The position numbers and the translations under genes are program-made. A stretch of 39,014 nt of DNA from Spirochaetaceae bacterium (GTDB lineage Bacteria > Spirochaetota > Spirochaetia > DSM-27196 > SKKC01), in the NCBI GenBank assembly GCA_007694005.1, contig RECN01000060.1, positions 1 through 39,014 on the forward strand, written 5' to 3'. How positions within the stretch are numbered: position 1 is the stretch's first letter; every line of letters begins with the position of its first letter. Below the pieces are notes generated by a model. The model was not told the origin of the DNA, did no database searches, and saw nothing but the letters and a program-made list of their open reading frames with translations. Of the stretch, positions 7,981 through 16,813 are shown piece by piece.

Positions 7981-9780
7981 ATGGAACAGAATAAAACCGA
8001 AGGGATACGTGCCAGGCTGAAACATTTTCCGACGGAGCCAGGCGTATACATAATGAAGAATGACTCGGGTCAGATTCTCTACGTGGGGAAGGCAAAGAAC
8101 CTGCGCAATCGGGTTCGAAGTTACTTCACCGGCCGCAAAGACCCGAAGACTACGGTACTCGTGGGACACGTAGAAGAGATCGAGCACATTGTCTGTAGAA
8201 GCGAGTACGAGGCACTGCTGCTTGAGAACTCGCTGATCAAGAAGTGGCAACCGCGATACAACATAAACCTCAAAGACGGGAAGACCTATCCGGTAATCCG
8301 CATGACCGCCGAAGAGTATCCGAGGGTTTTCCGGACCCGTCGGGTCGTACAGGACGGGTCAACGTACTTCGGACCGTACACGAACGTCGGTGGTATCGAC
8401 GCCTATCTGGAGATCATCGAGCGCATGTATCCGCTGCGGAAGTGCCGTGGGCCTGTCAGGAAACGGCCCCATCCCTGCCTGTACTACCATATGGGACGCT
8501 GTACCGCCGTCTGCGCGGGCAAGACGTCCCGGGAGCAGTATCTCCAGCACGTCGCCCGCATACACGAACTGCTTTCCGGAGAACAGGATCGCATCATCAT
8601 CGACCTGACCAAAAAAATGCACGAGGCAGGACAAAACCTCGAGTTTGAGCGAGCCGCACAGCTCCGGGATACGATACAGGCTATCGAAAGTATCTCAGCC
8701 GAGCAGCAGGTCATAGACCACGACCCCGATGTCCGCGACTACGTGGGCTTTGCGGGTCGAGGTGAGCTGGCAACCTACGTCGTCTTTCAGATGCGCGGAG
8801 GAAGACTCGTCGGAAGCGACATGTTCCGGACAGAGGTATTCGCTACCGAAGAGGATGATCTGCTTCAGTTTCTGCTGCAGTACTACTCCCGCATACGGAA
8901 ACCTCCTGCCAGACTCTTTCTTCCGCTCGCCCTCGACACTGCACAGCTCGACACCTACTTCAGGGACGAGCTCGATGCCACGGTAACGATAGACAGCCCG
9001 CAGGGCGGAAGAGACAGCTCTGTTCTTAACATGGCCCGGGAAAACGCGCTCCAGGATCTTGAGCGGCGCATCCGCGAACGCGGAAACGTACCGGCGCTCG
9101 AGGAACTCGCAGGCGTGCTCGGCCTCGACACACTGCCCTACAGGATCGAAGGCTTCGACATCGCCCATATAGGGGGAAAGCACACCGTCGCTTCGCTTGT
9201 TTCATTCCTCAACGGTGTCCCCGACAGGGGTAAATACCGTTCGTACAACATCCGGAGTCTCGACGGAAGAATCGATGACTTCGAAGCCATGCGTGAGGTG
9301 ACTGCACGGCGCTACAGTCGCCTGAAGAACGAACAGAAACCCCTCCCCGATCTTATTCTGATCGACGGTGGTCTCGGACAGGTCAACGCGGTACAGGAAA
9401 TACTGGAGACCCTTGATCTCGGAGGAATCCCCGTGGTCGGTCTTGCCAAACAGGATGAGGAAATCTATTTCCCCGGAAATCCGGAACCGGTGCGATTACC
9501 GAAAGGATCGGAACCGCTGCGGGTTCTCCAGTACGTCCGCGATGAGGCTCATCGCTTTGCGACCGGTAAACGCGCGGGCAAGCAGACGAAAGAGCTGGCC
9601 ATGACTACGCTCGAGTCGGTTCCGGGTCTCGGCCCCAGGCGACTGAAGCAGCTCCTCGCCGCCTTTCGCAGACCGCAGGATATTGCTACCCACAGCGCCG
9701 ACGAAATAGCCGCCCGAAGCGGCATTCCGCGTTCAGTCGCCCAGTCGCTCCTGGATACGCTGTCTCAGAAAAAGAGCTGA
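7981..9780 (+). CDS. uvrC: excinuclease ABC subunit C
   Basis: 599 residues, the usual UvrC length, making both incisions in nucleotide excision repair with UvrAB. The GIY-YIG domain is at 15-100 (GVY 21-23, YVG 34-36, Glu82). Cysteines 154, 166, 174 and 178 lie in the conserved C...PCLYYHMGRCTAVC region, which is associated with an iron-sulfur cluster in the family. The UVR helix is at about 204-239. The RNase H-like 5' nuclease follows with Asp393, Asp462 and His524, and two helix-hairpin-helix motifs occupy about 545-595. ATG 7981 gives the normal 20-residue lead before GVY. Oddly, AGGA abuts the ATG with no spacing, so the gene may be weakly initiated. Confidence 0.97.
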   Translation: MEQNKTEGIRARLKHFPTEPGVYIMKNDSGQILYVGKAKNLRNRVRSYFTGRKDPKTTVLVGHVEEIEHIVCRSEYEALLLENSLIKKWQPRYNINLKDGKTYPVIRMTAEEYPRVFRTRRVVQDGSTYFGPYTNVGGIDAYLEIIERMYPLRKCRGPVRKRPHPCLYYHMGRCTAVCAGKTSREQYLQHVARIHELLSGEQDRIIIDLTKKMHEAGQNLEFERAAQLRDTIQAIESISAEQQVIDHDPDVRDYVGFAGRGELATYVVFQMRGGRLVGSDMFRTEVFATEEDDLLQFLLQYYSRIRKPPARLFLPLALDTAQLDTYFRDELDATVTIDSPQGGRDSSVLNMARENALQDLERRIRERGNVPALEELAGVLGLDTLPYRIEGFDIAHIGGKHTVASLVSFLNGVPDRGKYRSYNIRSLDGRIDDFEAMREVTARRYSRLKNEQKPLPDLILIDGGLGQVNAVQEILETLDLGGIPVVGLAKQDEEIYFPGNPEPVRLPKGSEPLRVLQYVRDEAHRFATGKRAGKQTKELAMTTLESVPGLGPRRLKQLLAAFRRPQDIATHSADEIAARSGIPRSVAQSLLDTLSQKKS

Positions 9781-9784
9781 AACC

Positions 9785-10795
9785 TCAGAGGTAGCTGCCA
9801 GCTTCGCGACGCATATCCCGCTCTACACGACCGGAACGCACGATCACGTCGTAGAGAAACAGCTCGAGCATCATCGCGTGCCAGCCCGGGCGAGACGAAC
9901 GAAGCTGTTCTTCGCAGACTGCGATGCGCTGGATGATCTGTTCGAGGTCGGTCACGGTGTACTGTTCTGCCGCTTCCTGCATACTCTTCTGGGCACGTTT
10001 ACCCTTTATACCGAGGGAACTGCAGGCTTCTGCAGTTCGGTACCGCTGGTCGACGAGTCTGCGGAAGGCAAGCAGACGCCGTGTCTGCCACAGGAGCCCC
10101 CCGAGAAGCTGCACAGGATTTGCCGAATCCGAGAGCAGGATCGCGTGCAGAATTTCCAGTGAGGTCTCGAGGTTTCGCGTTCCCAGCGCATCAAACAGCG
10201 TAAACACGCTTTCTATCTTGCTGTGATAGATGTAGGCCTCGATATCATCGGTTGTCACGGTATGATCAACATCCGTGACGAGACAGACCGCATCGCATAC
10301 CCGCCGCAGCTCTTCGGTGTTGTTTGCTACGATCTCAAGCATGTACTCGACGGCCTGCGGCTCGATGGTCCGGCCCTGCCGACGCATGTATGACATAATC
10401 CAGCCAGGCTTCTGATTGTCGAACATTTCCCAGAATATCCTGGTACCATCCTGCCCGACGGCCTGCTGCAGCTTGCGGTGTATTTTCACCTCGTCGCTCT
10501 CGAGCACAAGAGTCGCATCCGGCGACGGGTTCCTGCAGTAGGCCAGAAGCACTTCGACGTCGGCCTGCGTCTTGACCTGTTCAGCCGCCTGCAGGATCAC
10601 CAGCCTGTGGTCGCCAAAAAGGGATCCTGTTCGCAACCGTTGCACAATGTCGTGAACGTCGGCATCAAAGGCGTAGAAACGCTCTACTTCGCCGCCTTTT
10701 TCTATCGTCTTTTCGCTGAGTTCGCGGAGGAACGCGTGTTTCTCGCCGATTTCCGGACCAAGAAGGAGGTAAACCAGAGTACGGTGTTTAGGCAT
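9785..10795 (-). CDS. holA: DNA polymerase III delta subunit
   Basis: 336 residues. HolA is the clamp-loader subunit that opens the beta clamp. It shows the family's three-part layout: an N-terminal degenerate AAA+ domain (VYLLLGPEIGEKHAFLREL, then DADVHDIVQRLRTGSLFGDHRLVIL), a lid, and a C-terminal collar domain (VFTLFDALGTRNLETSLEILHAILLSD, then PVQLLGGLLWQTRRLLAFR). The P-loop is degenerate, as expected for delta. It is the last gene of the long minus-strand chain: its start overlaps the lexA stop by 8 bp, and its stop faces uvrC across 4 bp. Confidence 0.9.
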   Translation of the reverse strand: MPKHRTLVYLLLGPEIGEKHAFLRELSEKTIEKGGEVERFYAFDADVHDIVQRLRTGSLFGDHRLVILQAAEQVKTQADVEVLLAYCRNPSPDATLVLESDEVKIHRKLQQAVGQDGTRIFWEMFDNQKPGWIMSYMRRQGRTIEPQAVEYMLEIVANNTEELRRVCDAVCLVTDVDHTVTTDDIEAYIYHSKIESVFTLFDALGTRNLETSLEILHAILLSDSANPVQLLGGLLWQTRRLLAFRRLVDQRYRTAEACSSLGIKGKRAQKSMQEAAEQYTVTDLEQIIQRIAVCEEQLRSSRPGWHAMMLELFLYDVIVRSGRVERDMRREAGSYL

Positions 10796-11405
10796 AGCTA
10801 CGCATCAGATGCACAAGGCGACCAAGTACGCGCACGTTCTGCGAGTAGATCGGCGGGTAGGCCTCGTTTTCGGCTTTGAGCATGACCCGGTGCTTCTCCT
10901 TGTAGAAGCGCTTCAGGGTCACCGCATCGTCGACCATTGCCACGACAATCTGACCGTTTTCCGCAGTCGCCTGATGAGAGAACACCGCAACATCGCCCGA
11001 GTGTATGCCCGCACCGGTCATGCTGTCGCCGGACACGTGCAGGGCGAAATGTGTGCTTCCGCGCAACTGCGAAGCCGCGACGGAAATGGTGCCTTCGAAG
11101 TTTTCCTCGCTGAGCAGGGGGACACCAGCTGCGACCGTCCCGATAAGCGGCACCTCGACAAAGGCCGGTTCGGTCGGTCCGTCGTCTCCGGGCCCACCGG
11201 CAATGATCTCGATCGCCCGCGAGCGGTTTGAGTCACAGGCTATGACCCCTTTTTTCTGCAGTGCACGAATATGGTCGTGAGCGCCTTTTACCGAAATCCC
11301 CAGATACTCGCCAATCTCGCGTATGGTCGGTGGATACTGATGCTCTGCGACGTATGACTTAATGAACTCAAGAACCTGTTTCTGCCGCGGAGTCAATTGT
11401 TTCAT
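10788..11405 (-). CDS. lexA: LexA repressor
   Basis: 205 residues. LexA represses SOS genes and self-cleaves when RecA is activated. The N-terminal winged helix-turn-helix is at about 1-66 (LTPRQKQVLEFIKSYV; PPTIREIGEYLGIS). The cleavage site Ala93-Gly94 lies in VAAGVPLL. The S24 catalytic dyad is Ser128 (GDSM) and Lys165 (AVTLKRF). Its ATG overlaps the stop of the sigma-54 activator gene by 4 bp and its end overlaps holA by 8 bp, so it is translated within a polycistronic message. I could not identify a LexA operator in the window, because the box recognised by this LexA is unknown. Confidence 0.97.
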   Translation of the reverse strand: MKQLTPRQKQVLEFIKSYVAEHQYPPTIREIGEYLGISVKGAHDHIRALQKKGVIACDSNRSRAIEIIAGGPGDDGPTEPAFVEVPLIGTVAAGVPLLSEENFEGTISVAASQLRGSTHFALHVSGDSMTGAGIHSGDVAVFSHQATAENGQIVVAMVDDAVTLKRFYKEKHRVMLKAENEAYPPIYSQNVRVLGRLVHLMRSYA

Positions 11406-12763
11406 CTGCCGACCTGTATCCCAAGCTTTCGAATTTTTCCGTGGAGATTACTCGGGTACACTCCGAGATGTTCCGCAGTACGGGTGATGTTAAAATCGTG
11501 CTCGGAAAGCTTCAGACTGATGAATCTGCGCTCAAACTCGTCCCGCGCTTCGGTAAGCTTCATACCGTCAAAATCGGCAAGTCCACTCGATGCGCGCGCG
11601 GCTACAGGCTCTCCGAGTAATGTGCGAACTACGTCCCCCGTAATCTCCACATCATCGCACATGATAGTAACTCGTTCCACCAGATTTTTCAATTCCCGAA
11701 TATTTCCGGGCCACGGGTGGGCTTTCAGAACGTCGATTGCGTCGGGTGTGAAACGCCGCTCAGAACCCCGTTTTTCTGCAAAGCGATCGAGAAAATATCG
11801 CGCGAGCTCGGGGATGTCATCGAGGCGTTCGTGCAGGGCTGGCATCTGCACGGGAATGACGTTCAGGCGAAAAAACAGATCCTCACGAAAGCGCTTCGTC
11901 GCCACCTCTTCAGCCAGGTCCTTGTTTGTCGCCGCTATTATCCGCACATCGACTGAAAGCGAGTCCTCACTCCCGACCCGTTCAAAGCGAAGCTCCTGTA
12001 TGACCCGGAGCACCTTAGCCTGGGCTGTCAGGCTCATATCGGCTACCTCATCGAGAAAGATCGTGCCGGTATGTGCCATTTCGAACTTCCCCCGCCGGGC
12101 GTGTGAAGCGCCGGTGAAGGCCCCTTTTTCATGGCCGAAAAGCTCACTCTCGATGAGTGTGTCAGGTATGGCCGCACAGTTGACCGCGATAAAGGGTCGA
12201 TCTCTCCGCCTGCTGCGGTAGTGAATTTCTCGGGCGATAAGCTCTTTACCGGTTCCGTTATCGCCGGTGATCAGGATACGGGCATCGCTTGCCGCGCTCT
12301 GATCGACCCGAGCGAGCACGTCCTTCATAGGCGTGCTGGACCCGACAATCGCGTCAAAGGGGTGCAGCGATTCTTTCAGCGACTGATTCTCCCGCCGCAG
12401 CTGCTCAAGACGATCGGCGTTTCGCACGATGGTCGTAACCCTGTCCATGCTCAGAGGCTTCTCGAGGAAATCAAAAGCTCCGAGCTTGACGGCTTTCACC
12501 GCAAGGTCGATCGTTGCGTGCCCTGTGATGATGATAACCTCGGTCTCGGGATAGGTTTCCTTGATGTCCGACAGGACATCGATACCACCCCGGTTCGGCA
12601 TCCATACGTCAAGGAGCACAACGTCCACCGGCTCGGTCTTGAGCACGTCCATGGCGACAAACCCGTCCTCGGCGGTGAAGGTCTGGTAGCCCTCATCCTC
12701 GAGTATGTCTGACAGCACCTCACGGATACCCTGTTCATCATCCACGATGAGCACTCTGCTCAT
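11402..12763 (-). CDS. NtrC-family sigma-54 response regulator
   Basis: 453 residues from the ATG at 12763, which has GGGAG 6 nt upstream; a TTG 18 nt further upstream is less likely. The receiver domain (1-120) has phospho-acceptor Asp52. The AAA+ domain has Walker A GDNGTGKE (167-174), the sigma-54 contact loop GAFTGA (214-219), Walker B FLDE (236-239) and an arginine-rich sensor region. The C-terminal Fis-type helix-turn-helix is at about 405-450 (NITRTAEHLGVYPSNLHGKI). It activates sigma-54 RNA polymerase when phosphorylated, almost certainly by the kinase encoded 14 bp upstream. Organisation resembles NtrX. The rpoN gene lies in the same chain. Confidence 0.93.
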   Translation of the reverse strand: MSRVLIVDDEQGIREVLSDILEDEGYQTFTAEDGFVAMDVLKTEPVDVVLLDVWMPNRGGIDVLSDIKETYPETEVIIITGHATIDLAVKAVKLGAFDFLEKPLSMDRVTTIVRNADRLEQLRRENQSLKESLHPFDAIVGSSTPMKDVLARVDQSAASDARILITGDNGTGKELIAREIHYRSRRRDRPFIAVNCAAIPDTLIESELFGHEKGAFTGASHARRGKFEMAHTGTIFLDEVADMSLTAQAKVLRVIQELRFERVGSEDSLSVDVRIIAATNKDLAEEVATKRFREDLFFRLNVIPVQMPALHERLDDIPELARYFLDRFAEKRGSERRFTPDAIDVLKAHPWPGNIRELKNLVERVTIMCDDVEITGDVVRTLLGEPVAARASSGLADFDGMKLTEARDEFERRFISLKLSEHDFNITRTAEHLGVYPSNLHGKIRKLGIQVGR

Positions 12764-12777
12764 ACTGCGCTCCCGGC

Positions 12778-14568
12778 TCAACGAGCTCCGTCCCCGGTCG
12801 CACCTGCGGGGAGATCGATAAAGAACGTCGTACCCTGACCAGACTCGGTTTCGAACCAGATCTGACCGTTGTGATCAACGATGATGCGCTCGACGATTGC
12901 AAGGCCAAGGCCTGTGCCGTCCCTCTTGGTCGTGAAATAGGGGTGAAACACCTGTGCCTGTTGCTCGGTCGGGATCCCCGGACCGTTATCGCTGATCTGT
13001 ATCCTACAGTACCTGCTGCGTCCTCGCGTTACAAGGTCGGCTCGAACAGAGATGTGCACACGCTCCGAGGTGGCCTCGATTGCGTTCTTGAACAGGTTCG
13101 CCAAAGCCTGCTGTATCTGGCGCGAATCCACACGGACCTCAAGATCGTCGGGAAGTCCGACGAGGTCAATGGAAGCCTGACTGCCTCCACTGTAACTTGC
13201 CGCAACCTCCGAGACCAGCGTGCGTAGCGATACGGTCTGCAGATGCGGTGCCGGGAGGCGTGAGAAGCTTCGAAACTCCGACAGGAGGTCATTCAAGCCG
13301 TTTACTTCACGGATAATGTTGTTCACCGCACGATCGAGCACATCCGGGAAGTTCTCCGCCCCATCCTGATACTTGCGGCGGATGCGCTCGGCAGAGAGCC
13401 GGATCGGGGTCAGGGGATTCTTGATTTCGTGCGCCATGCGCTGCGCTATCTCCTGCCACGCTGCGACCTTCTGCGTCTGCATCATCTGTACGCGGTTTCT
13501 TTCGAGCTCGCGTATCATCTGGTTGAAACTTTCAACGAGGGTGCCAAGATCGTCGTTACTGCGGGAGAGAATACGGTACGAATAGTCTCCCTCGGCGACC
13601 GATCGCGTCGCTTCCTCCAGATTGGCAAGGGGACGAATGATTTCGTCGCTGAGCAGAAAGCTGACGAGTATCGTCAGGAGCAGAAGCGGAGCCGAGAACA
13701 GCAGGTAGAACAGGAGTACCGACAGCATGAAGGTTCCACGGAGCGCTTCGACCTGGGTAAAGGTTTCAATACTCCGGGCCAGCTGCTCGGTTACCCGGTC
13801 GAAATTCTCGGGCAATGAAACGCTGAGCACGGCAAAACTCTGGTCACGGGTACCATCGGCGCCTGGATGGAGCGTCTGTATACGTAGAAAGCTCCTTCCA
13901 CCGGAGGAATCACGGCTTACCGAGCCCGGGCGCACCCGTGCAGCCTGGGCAGGCCGGAGCCGGTGCGTTTCAGGCCCGTCGAAGAAGAGTTCAACGAGAT
14001 CCCCGGAGAAGACCTGCACGCTCTCGACCGACGGGTTCAACTGCCTCACGTCGCTCCAGACCCGCGCCGGACTCCGGGCGATATCCTCGGAAATCTGTCG
14101 GTACAACGGACTCGCGGCAAAATCTTCAAGCTGATCGACCCGGTCGATGTATGCAGCTATAGCCAGATCCTGACCTCCGCGAAGTGCGGCGCCTGTTTCG
14201 TCGTTGTACCAGATATCAAGGGTGTTACGGGTAAAGTTGATCGCAAGAATACCCTGCGGGATGGCACTCAACGCGACGACGCCGAGAAAAAACCAGAGAA
14301 GCCGGGCACGGAAATCGGCACCGGGTTTCCGCAGAGCCCGATCGCGAACCAGACGCGCAAGGTTGACCAGAACGAGGAAGCCCAGCAGTACCGGAAATCC
14401 TATGGTAAGAACCAGCGGCAGCCCGCCGAACCGGCCAGCTCCCTCGGCGATACCGGATACGATCTGATCCGCAAACACCAGCAGCAGAACAATGCTGACG
14501 ATGTACAGGAGCACTACGCTGATAAGTCCGCTGTATGAAACGCTGCTGCTTCGGTTCAGGATATTCAT
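12778..14568 (-). CDS. NtrY-like membrane sensor histidine kinase
   Basis: 596 residues. Transmembrane segments lie at about 13-33, 51-71 and 90-110, followed by an extracytoplasmic sensor region (about 115-280), TM4 at about 282-304, and a HAMP domain (about 305-360). In the HisKA domain the phospho-acceptor is His380 in MAHEIKNPLTPIRLSAERI, the extended H-box typical of NtrY-type kinases. The ATPase domain has the N box NLFKNAIEA (491-499), DNGPG (527-531) and GTGLGL (551-556). Partner is the sigma-54 activator downstream. Its ATG overlaps the DUF4390 gene's stop by 4 bp. The signal sensed is unknown; nitrogen or redox status would be a guess from the NtrY name only. Confidence 0.93.
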   Translation of the reverse strand: MNILNRSSSVSYSGLISVVLLYIVSIVLLLVFADQIVSGIAEGAGRFGGLPLVLTIGFPVLLGFLVLVNLARLVRDRALRKPGADFRARLLWFFLGVVALSAIPQGILAINFTRNTLDIWYNDETGAALRGGQDLAIAAYIDRVDQLEDFAASPLYRQISEDIARSPARVWSDVRQLNPSVESVQVFSGDLVELFFDGPETHRLRPAQAARVRPGSVSRDSSGGRSFLRIQTLHPGADGTRDQSFAVLSVSLPENFDRVTEQLARSIETFTQVEALRGTFMLSVLLFYLLFSAPLLLLTILVSFLLSDEIIRPLANLEEATRSVAEGDYSYRILSRSNDDLGTLVESFNQMIRELERNRVQMMQTQKVAAWQEIAQRMAHEIKNPLTPIRLSAERIRRKYQDGAENFPDVLDRAVNNIIREVNGLNDLLSEFRSFSRLPAPHLQTVSLRTLVSEVAASYSGGSQASIDLVGLPDDLEVRVDSRQIQQALANLFKNAIEATSERVHISVRADLVTRGRSRYCRIQISDNGPGIPTEQQAQVFHPYFTTKRDGTGLGLAIVERIIVDHNGQIWFETESGQGTTFFIDLPAGATGDGAR

Positions 14569-15200
14569 GGCTGTGCCCGCGTCTCCACCCAGGGGCTTCT
14601 CATGGTATGGACACCCGAAACGGCGCGTACCAGATACAGTGCGTCGGGTATGACCCGCGGCTCGAGTACCATTCGGACCCTGCCATGAGAAGGCGCATCA
14701 CCCGGGCCCTCCGTCGCGAGTACTCCGTCAATACGGAAGAAGCGCTGTATTGCCGCATCGAGGTCCGCTACGGTCGTCTCAACAGCGCGGGAGTCCACGA
14801 TGCGATATCCTTCAAGATAGGGATCGTATGACAGTGTCTGGTGTATGACGATCTCGTCGGTGACCGATCGTCCGAGAAGGGAAAACCCGTCATCCTCGGT
14901 AGCAAAGAGCCTCGCGTACATCGTGACCCGGGCCCTCAGACCGTCTTGAAGCGTTGCCGCTATTTCGTCGCGGGCACGAGGTTGGGCGGACACACTCAGC
15001 TGCCAGGCCTGCGCGCTTCGTCGCAGCTCGGCATGCACCTCAAGGTCTGCCTGACGGGCGCCTCGCGTAGATATGAGGGGAATGCTGACTGCGCTGATCA
15101 ACAGGAGCAGAAACACATACGGAATGGCAACACCGGGAGCGCTTACACGTACAACTCTGCGGATCGCAGCTCGTATGTAACGCCCCGGAGACCTGGTCAT
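14565..15200 (-). CDS. DUF4390-type membrane-anchored protein
   Basis: 211 residues. One N-terminal transmembrane segment (about 24-44) follows a basic N-terminus, so the rest is probably outside the cytoplasm. The body matches the DUF4390 pattern: a segment with LQDGLRARVTMYARLF, then LSYDPYLEGYRIVD, a helix DLDAAIQRFF, and a C-terminal VRMVLEPRVIPDALYLV ending in SPWVE. DUF4390 genes are known to sit upstream of NtrY-like kinases, as here (ATGA overlap on both sides, with HPr and with the kinase). A role in the kinase's signal perception is inferred from context only. Confidence 0.75.
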   Translation of the reverse strand: MTRSPGRYIRAAIRRVVRVSAPGVAIPYVFLLLLISAVSIPLISTRGARQADLEVHAELRRSAQAWQLSVSAQPRARDEIAATLQDGLRARVTMYARLFATEDDGFSLLGRSVTDEIVIHQTLSYDPYLEGYRIVDSRAVETTVADLDAAIQRFFRIDGVLATEGPGDAPSHGRVRMVLEPRVIPDALYLVRAVSGVHTMRSPWVETRAQP

Positions 15201-15463
15201 TCCTCTTCAAAACGGCTTTCAAACAGCTTCTCGAGTGCGTCGACCGCTGCTTCCTCATCGGGCCCATCCGCCTGTATGACCAGCTCGGCCTCGTAACCCG
15301 CGCCCAGAGTGATGATACCCATGATACTCTTGGCATTGATCGTTTCGTGGTCCTTCTGTAGAAGGATTTTCGACGAAAACTTACTTGCCGTCTGCACAAT
15401 CAACGCAGCCGGGCGCGCATGGATACCAGCCCTGTTCCTGATAGTCACCGGTCTTTCAATCAT
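15197..15463 (-). CDS. ptsH: phosphocarrier protein HPr
   Basis: 88 residues, full length for HPr. His15 (GIHARP) is the site phosphorylated by enzyme I, and Ser46 (INAKSIMGI) is the regulatory site phosphorylated by HPr kinase. Both are present, so the protein can in principle take part in phosphotransfer and in catabolite signalling. No sugar permease or enzyme I is in the window. The direct overlap with hprK (4 bp) and the lack of EII genes suggest a signalling role rather than sugar transport, as proposed for other spirochaetes. Confidence 0.96.
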   Translation of the reverse strand: MIERPVTIRNRAGIHARPAALIVQTASKFSSKILLQKDHETINAKSIMGIITLGAGYEAELVIQADGPDEEAAVDALEKLFESRFEEE

Positions 15464-16488
15464 TCATCATCCTCATATGACGCCTCCTGTCTGAACGCCT
15501 GGCGCCGCCGCAAGTATATGTTCCGGGCATTTTCGCTTTCAAGCCATTTTATGACGCTTTCGTTAAACTCTTTCGCGCTGAAATAGCCCATCTTTTTCAA
15601 TCGTTCGTTCATGGAGGCCGTTTCGATGATAATAGGAATATTACGACCGGGTTTCACCGGAATAACAAGATTCGGCACGTGAACACCGAGCAGTTCGACC
15701 GTGCGCTCATCTGCACCGAAACGGTCGTACTCCTTGTCCGGATCCCATTCTTCAAGGTCAACAACAAGCTGCACCTGTTTCGTGTCGCGTATCGCACCAA
15801 CACCGAAAAGATGGGTGATGTTGATGATGCCCAGTCCGCGGATCTCCATATGATGACCGAGTGCCCGGTTTGCAGCCTCTCCGTTCACGAAGTTTCCTGA
15901 CGCACAGTGAAGCTGCACCGTGTCATCGGCGACCAGCCGATGTCCGCGTTCGACGAGCTCAAGCGCTGTCTCACTTTTACCAACCCCGCTGTCGCCGCGA
16001 AGCAGCACACCGATGCCGAAAACTTCGACGAGTACGCCGTGAACTATTTCGCGCTGGGCGAAAATATTCGAGAGCGCCCGTATCAGTCTTGAGGAGAACT
16101 CGCTCGATGGCAGAGATGTCTGCAGTATCGGGCATCCCGTCTCTTCGGCGAGATGGTAGAGATCGTCGGTAGGATTGAGACCGTGGGAGAACATGACGCA
16201 GGGAATGTCCTGCCTGAACAGTTCTTCAAGAGCCTCGGTCTTTCCCTCGTCCGCGAGTTTATGAAGAAATGCGGTCTCACCCCGTCCAAATAGATGCACT
16301 CGCTGGAACGCAAAATTCTCGTAGAACCCGTTCAGAGCGAGACCAGGCCGGTTGATATCCGGCACCTTGATCTGCCGGTTCAGGCCAGCCCGCCCCCCTA
16401 TGCACGTGAGATGGAGATCATTGTGTTCTTTCAGGTCGAGACCGAGGAGATCAAGAACCGTGAATTTCCGGGTTGACTTTGTGGCCAT
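15460..16488 (-). CDS. hprK: HPr kinase/phosphorylase
   Basis: 342 residues. HprK phosphorylates and dephosphorylates HPr on Ser46. The N-terminal domain is at about 1-140. The catalytic domain has His150, the P-loop GDSGVGKS (165-172), the HprK signature EIRGLGIINI (215-224) and a PGRN segment (280-283), with a charged C-terminal tail. The ATG at 16488 lies inside hpf (38-bp overlap), an unusually long overlap that suggests coupled translation. It overlaps HPr downstream by 4 bp. Together hpf, hprK and HPr form an energy- and carbon-status module. Confidence 0.97.
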   Translation of the reverse strand: MATKSTRKFTVLDLLGLDLKEHNDLHLTCIGGRAGLNRQIKVPDINRPGLALNGFYENFAFQRVHLFGRGETAFLHKLADEGKTEALEELFRQDIPCVMFSHGLNPTDDLYHLAEETGCPILQTSLPSSEFSSRLIRALSNIFAQREIVHGVLVEVFGIGVLLRGDSGVGKSETALELVERGHRLVADDTVQLHCASGNFVNGEAANRALGHHMEIRGLGIINITHLFGVGAIRDTKQVQLVVDLEEWDPDKEYDRFGADERTVELLGVHVPNLVIPVKPGRNIPIIIETASMNERLKKMGYFSAKEFNESVIKWLESENARNIYLRRRQAFRQEASYEDDE

Positions 16489-16801
16489 CGGCCTTGTGCT
16501 CTTTTATGCGGTCTTTTTCTTTCCGGACTTTTTCGGACAGTTTGTCGATGAGCTGGTCGAGTCCCTCATGAAGGCCGTAGGACCGTACCTTGATATGTGC
16601 GCTCTTGTGCCAACGAAAGTTCACCGTGACTTCCAGAACATAGTCACTCTTCTCCTTGGTCATCGTAATCATCAGGTCAACGATGTAGTCCTGTGCAAAA
16701 TCGATTTTTCCGAGCTTAACGTCGATAAATTCTCTCGTGTCGTCGGACAAATCGAAATGGACGGCTTTCAGTTCAAGGTTTCCGCTCAAATCAAAACTCA
16801 T
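16451..16801 (-). CDS. hpf: ribosome hibernation promoting factor, short form
   Basis: 116 residues with the S30AE (HPF/YfiA) fold: VHFDLSDDTREFIDVKLGKID, then beta strands DLMITMTKEKSDYVLEVTV, then a basic HIKVRSYGLHEGLDQLIDKLSEKVRKEKDRIKEHK helix region that lies across 16S rRNA in known members. It lacks the C-terminal dimerisation domain of long HPFs. The gene is 12 bp downstream of rpoN, the same neighbourhood as in many proteobacteria, where it is sigma-54-linked. Confidence 0.92.
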   Translation of the reverse strand: MSFDLSGNLELKAVHFDLSDDTREFIDVKLGKIDFAQDYIVDLMITMTKEKSDYVLEVTVNFRWHKSAHIKVRSYGLHEGLDQLIDKLSEKVRKEKDRIKEHKADGHKVNPEIHGS

Positions 16802-16813
16802 GTCAGGCTCTCC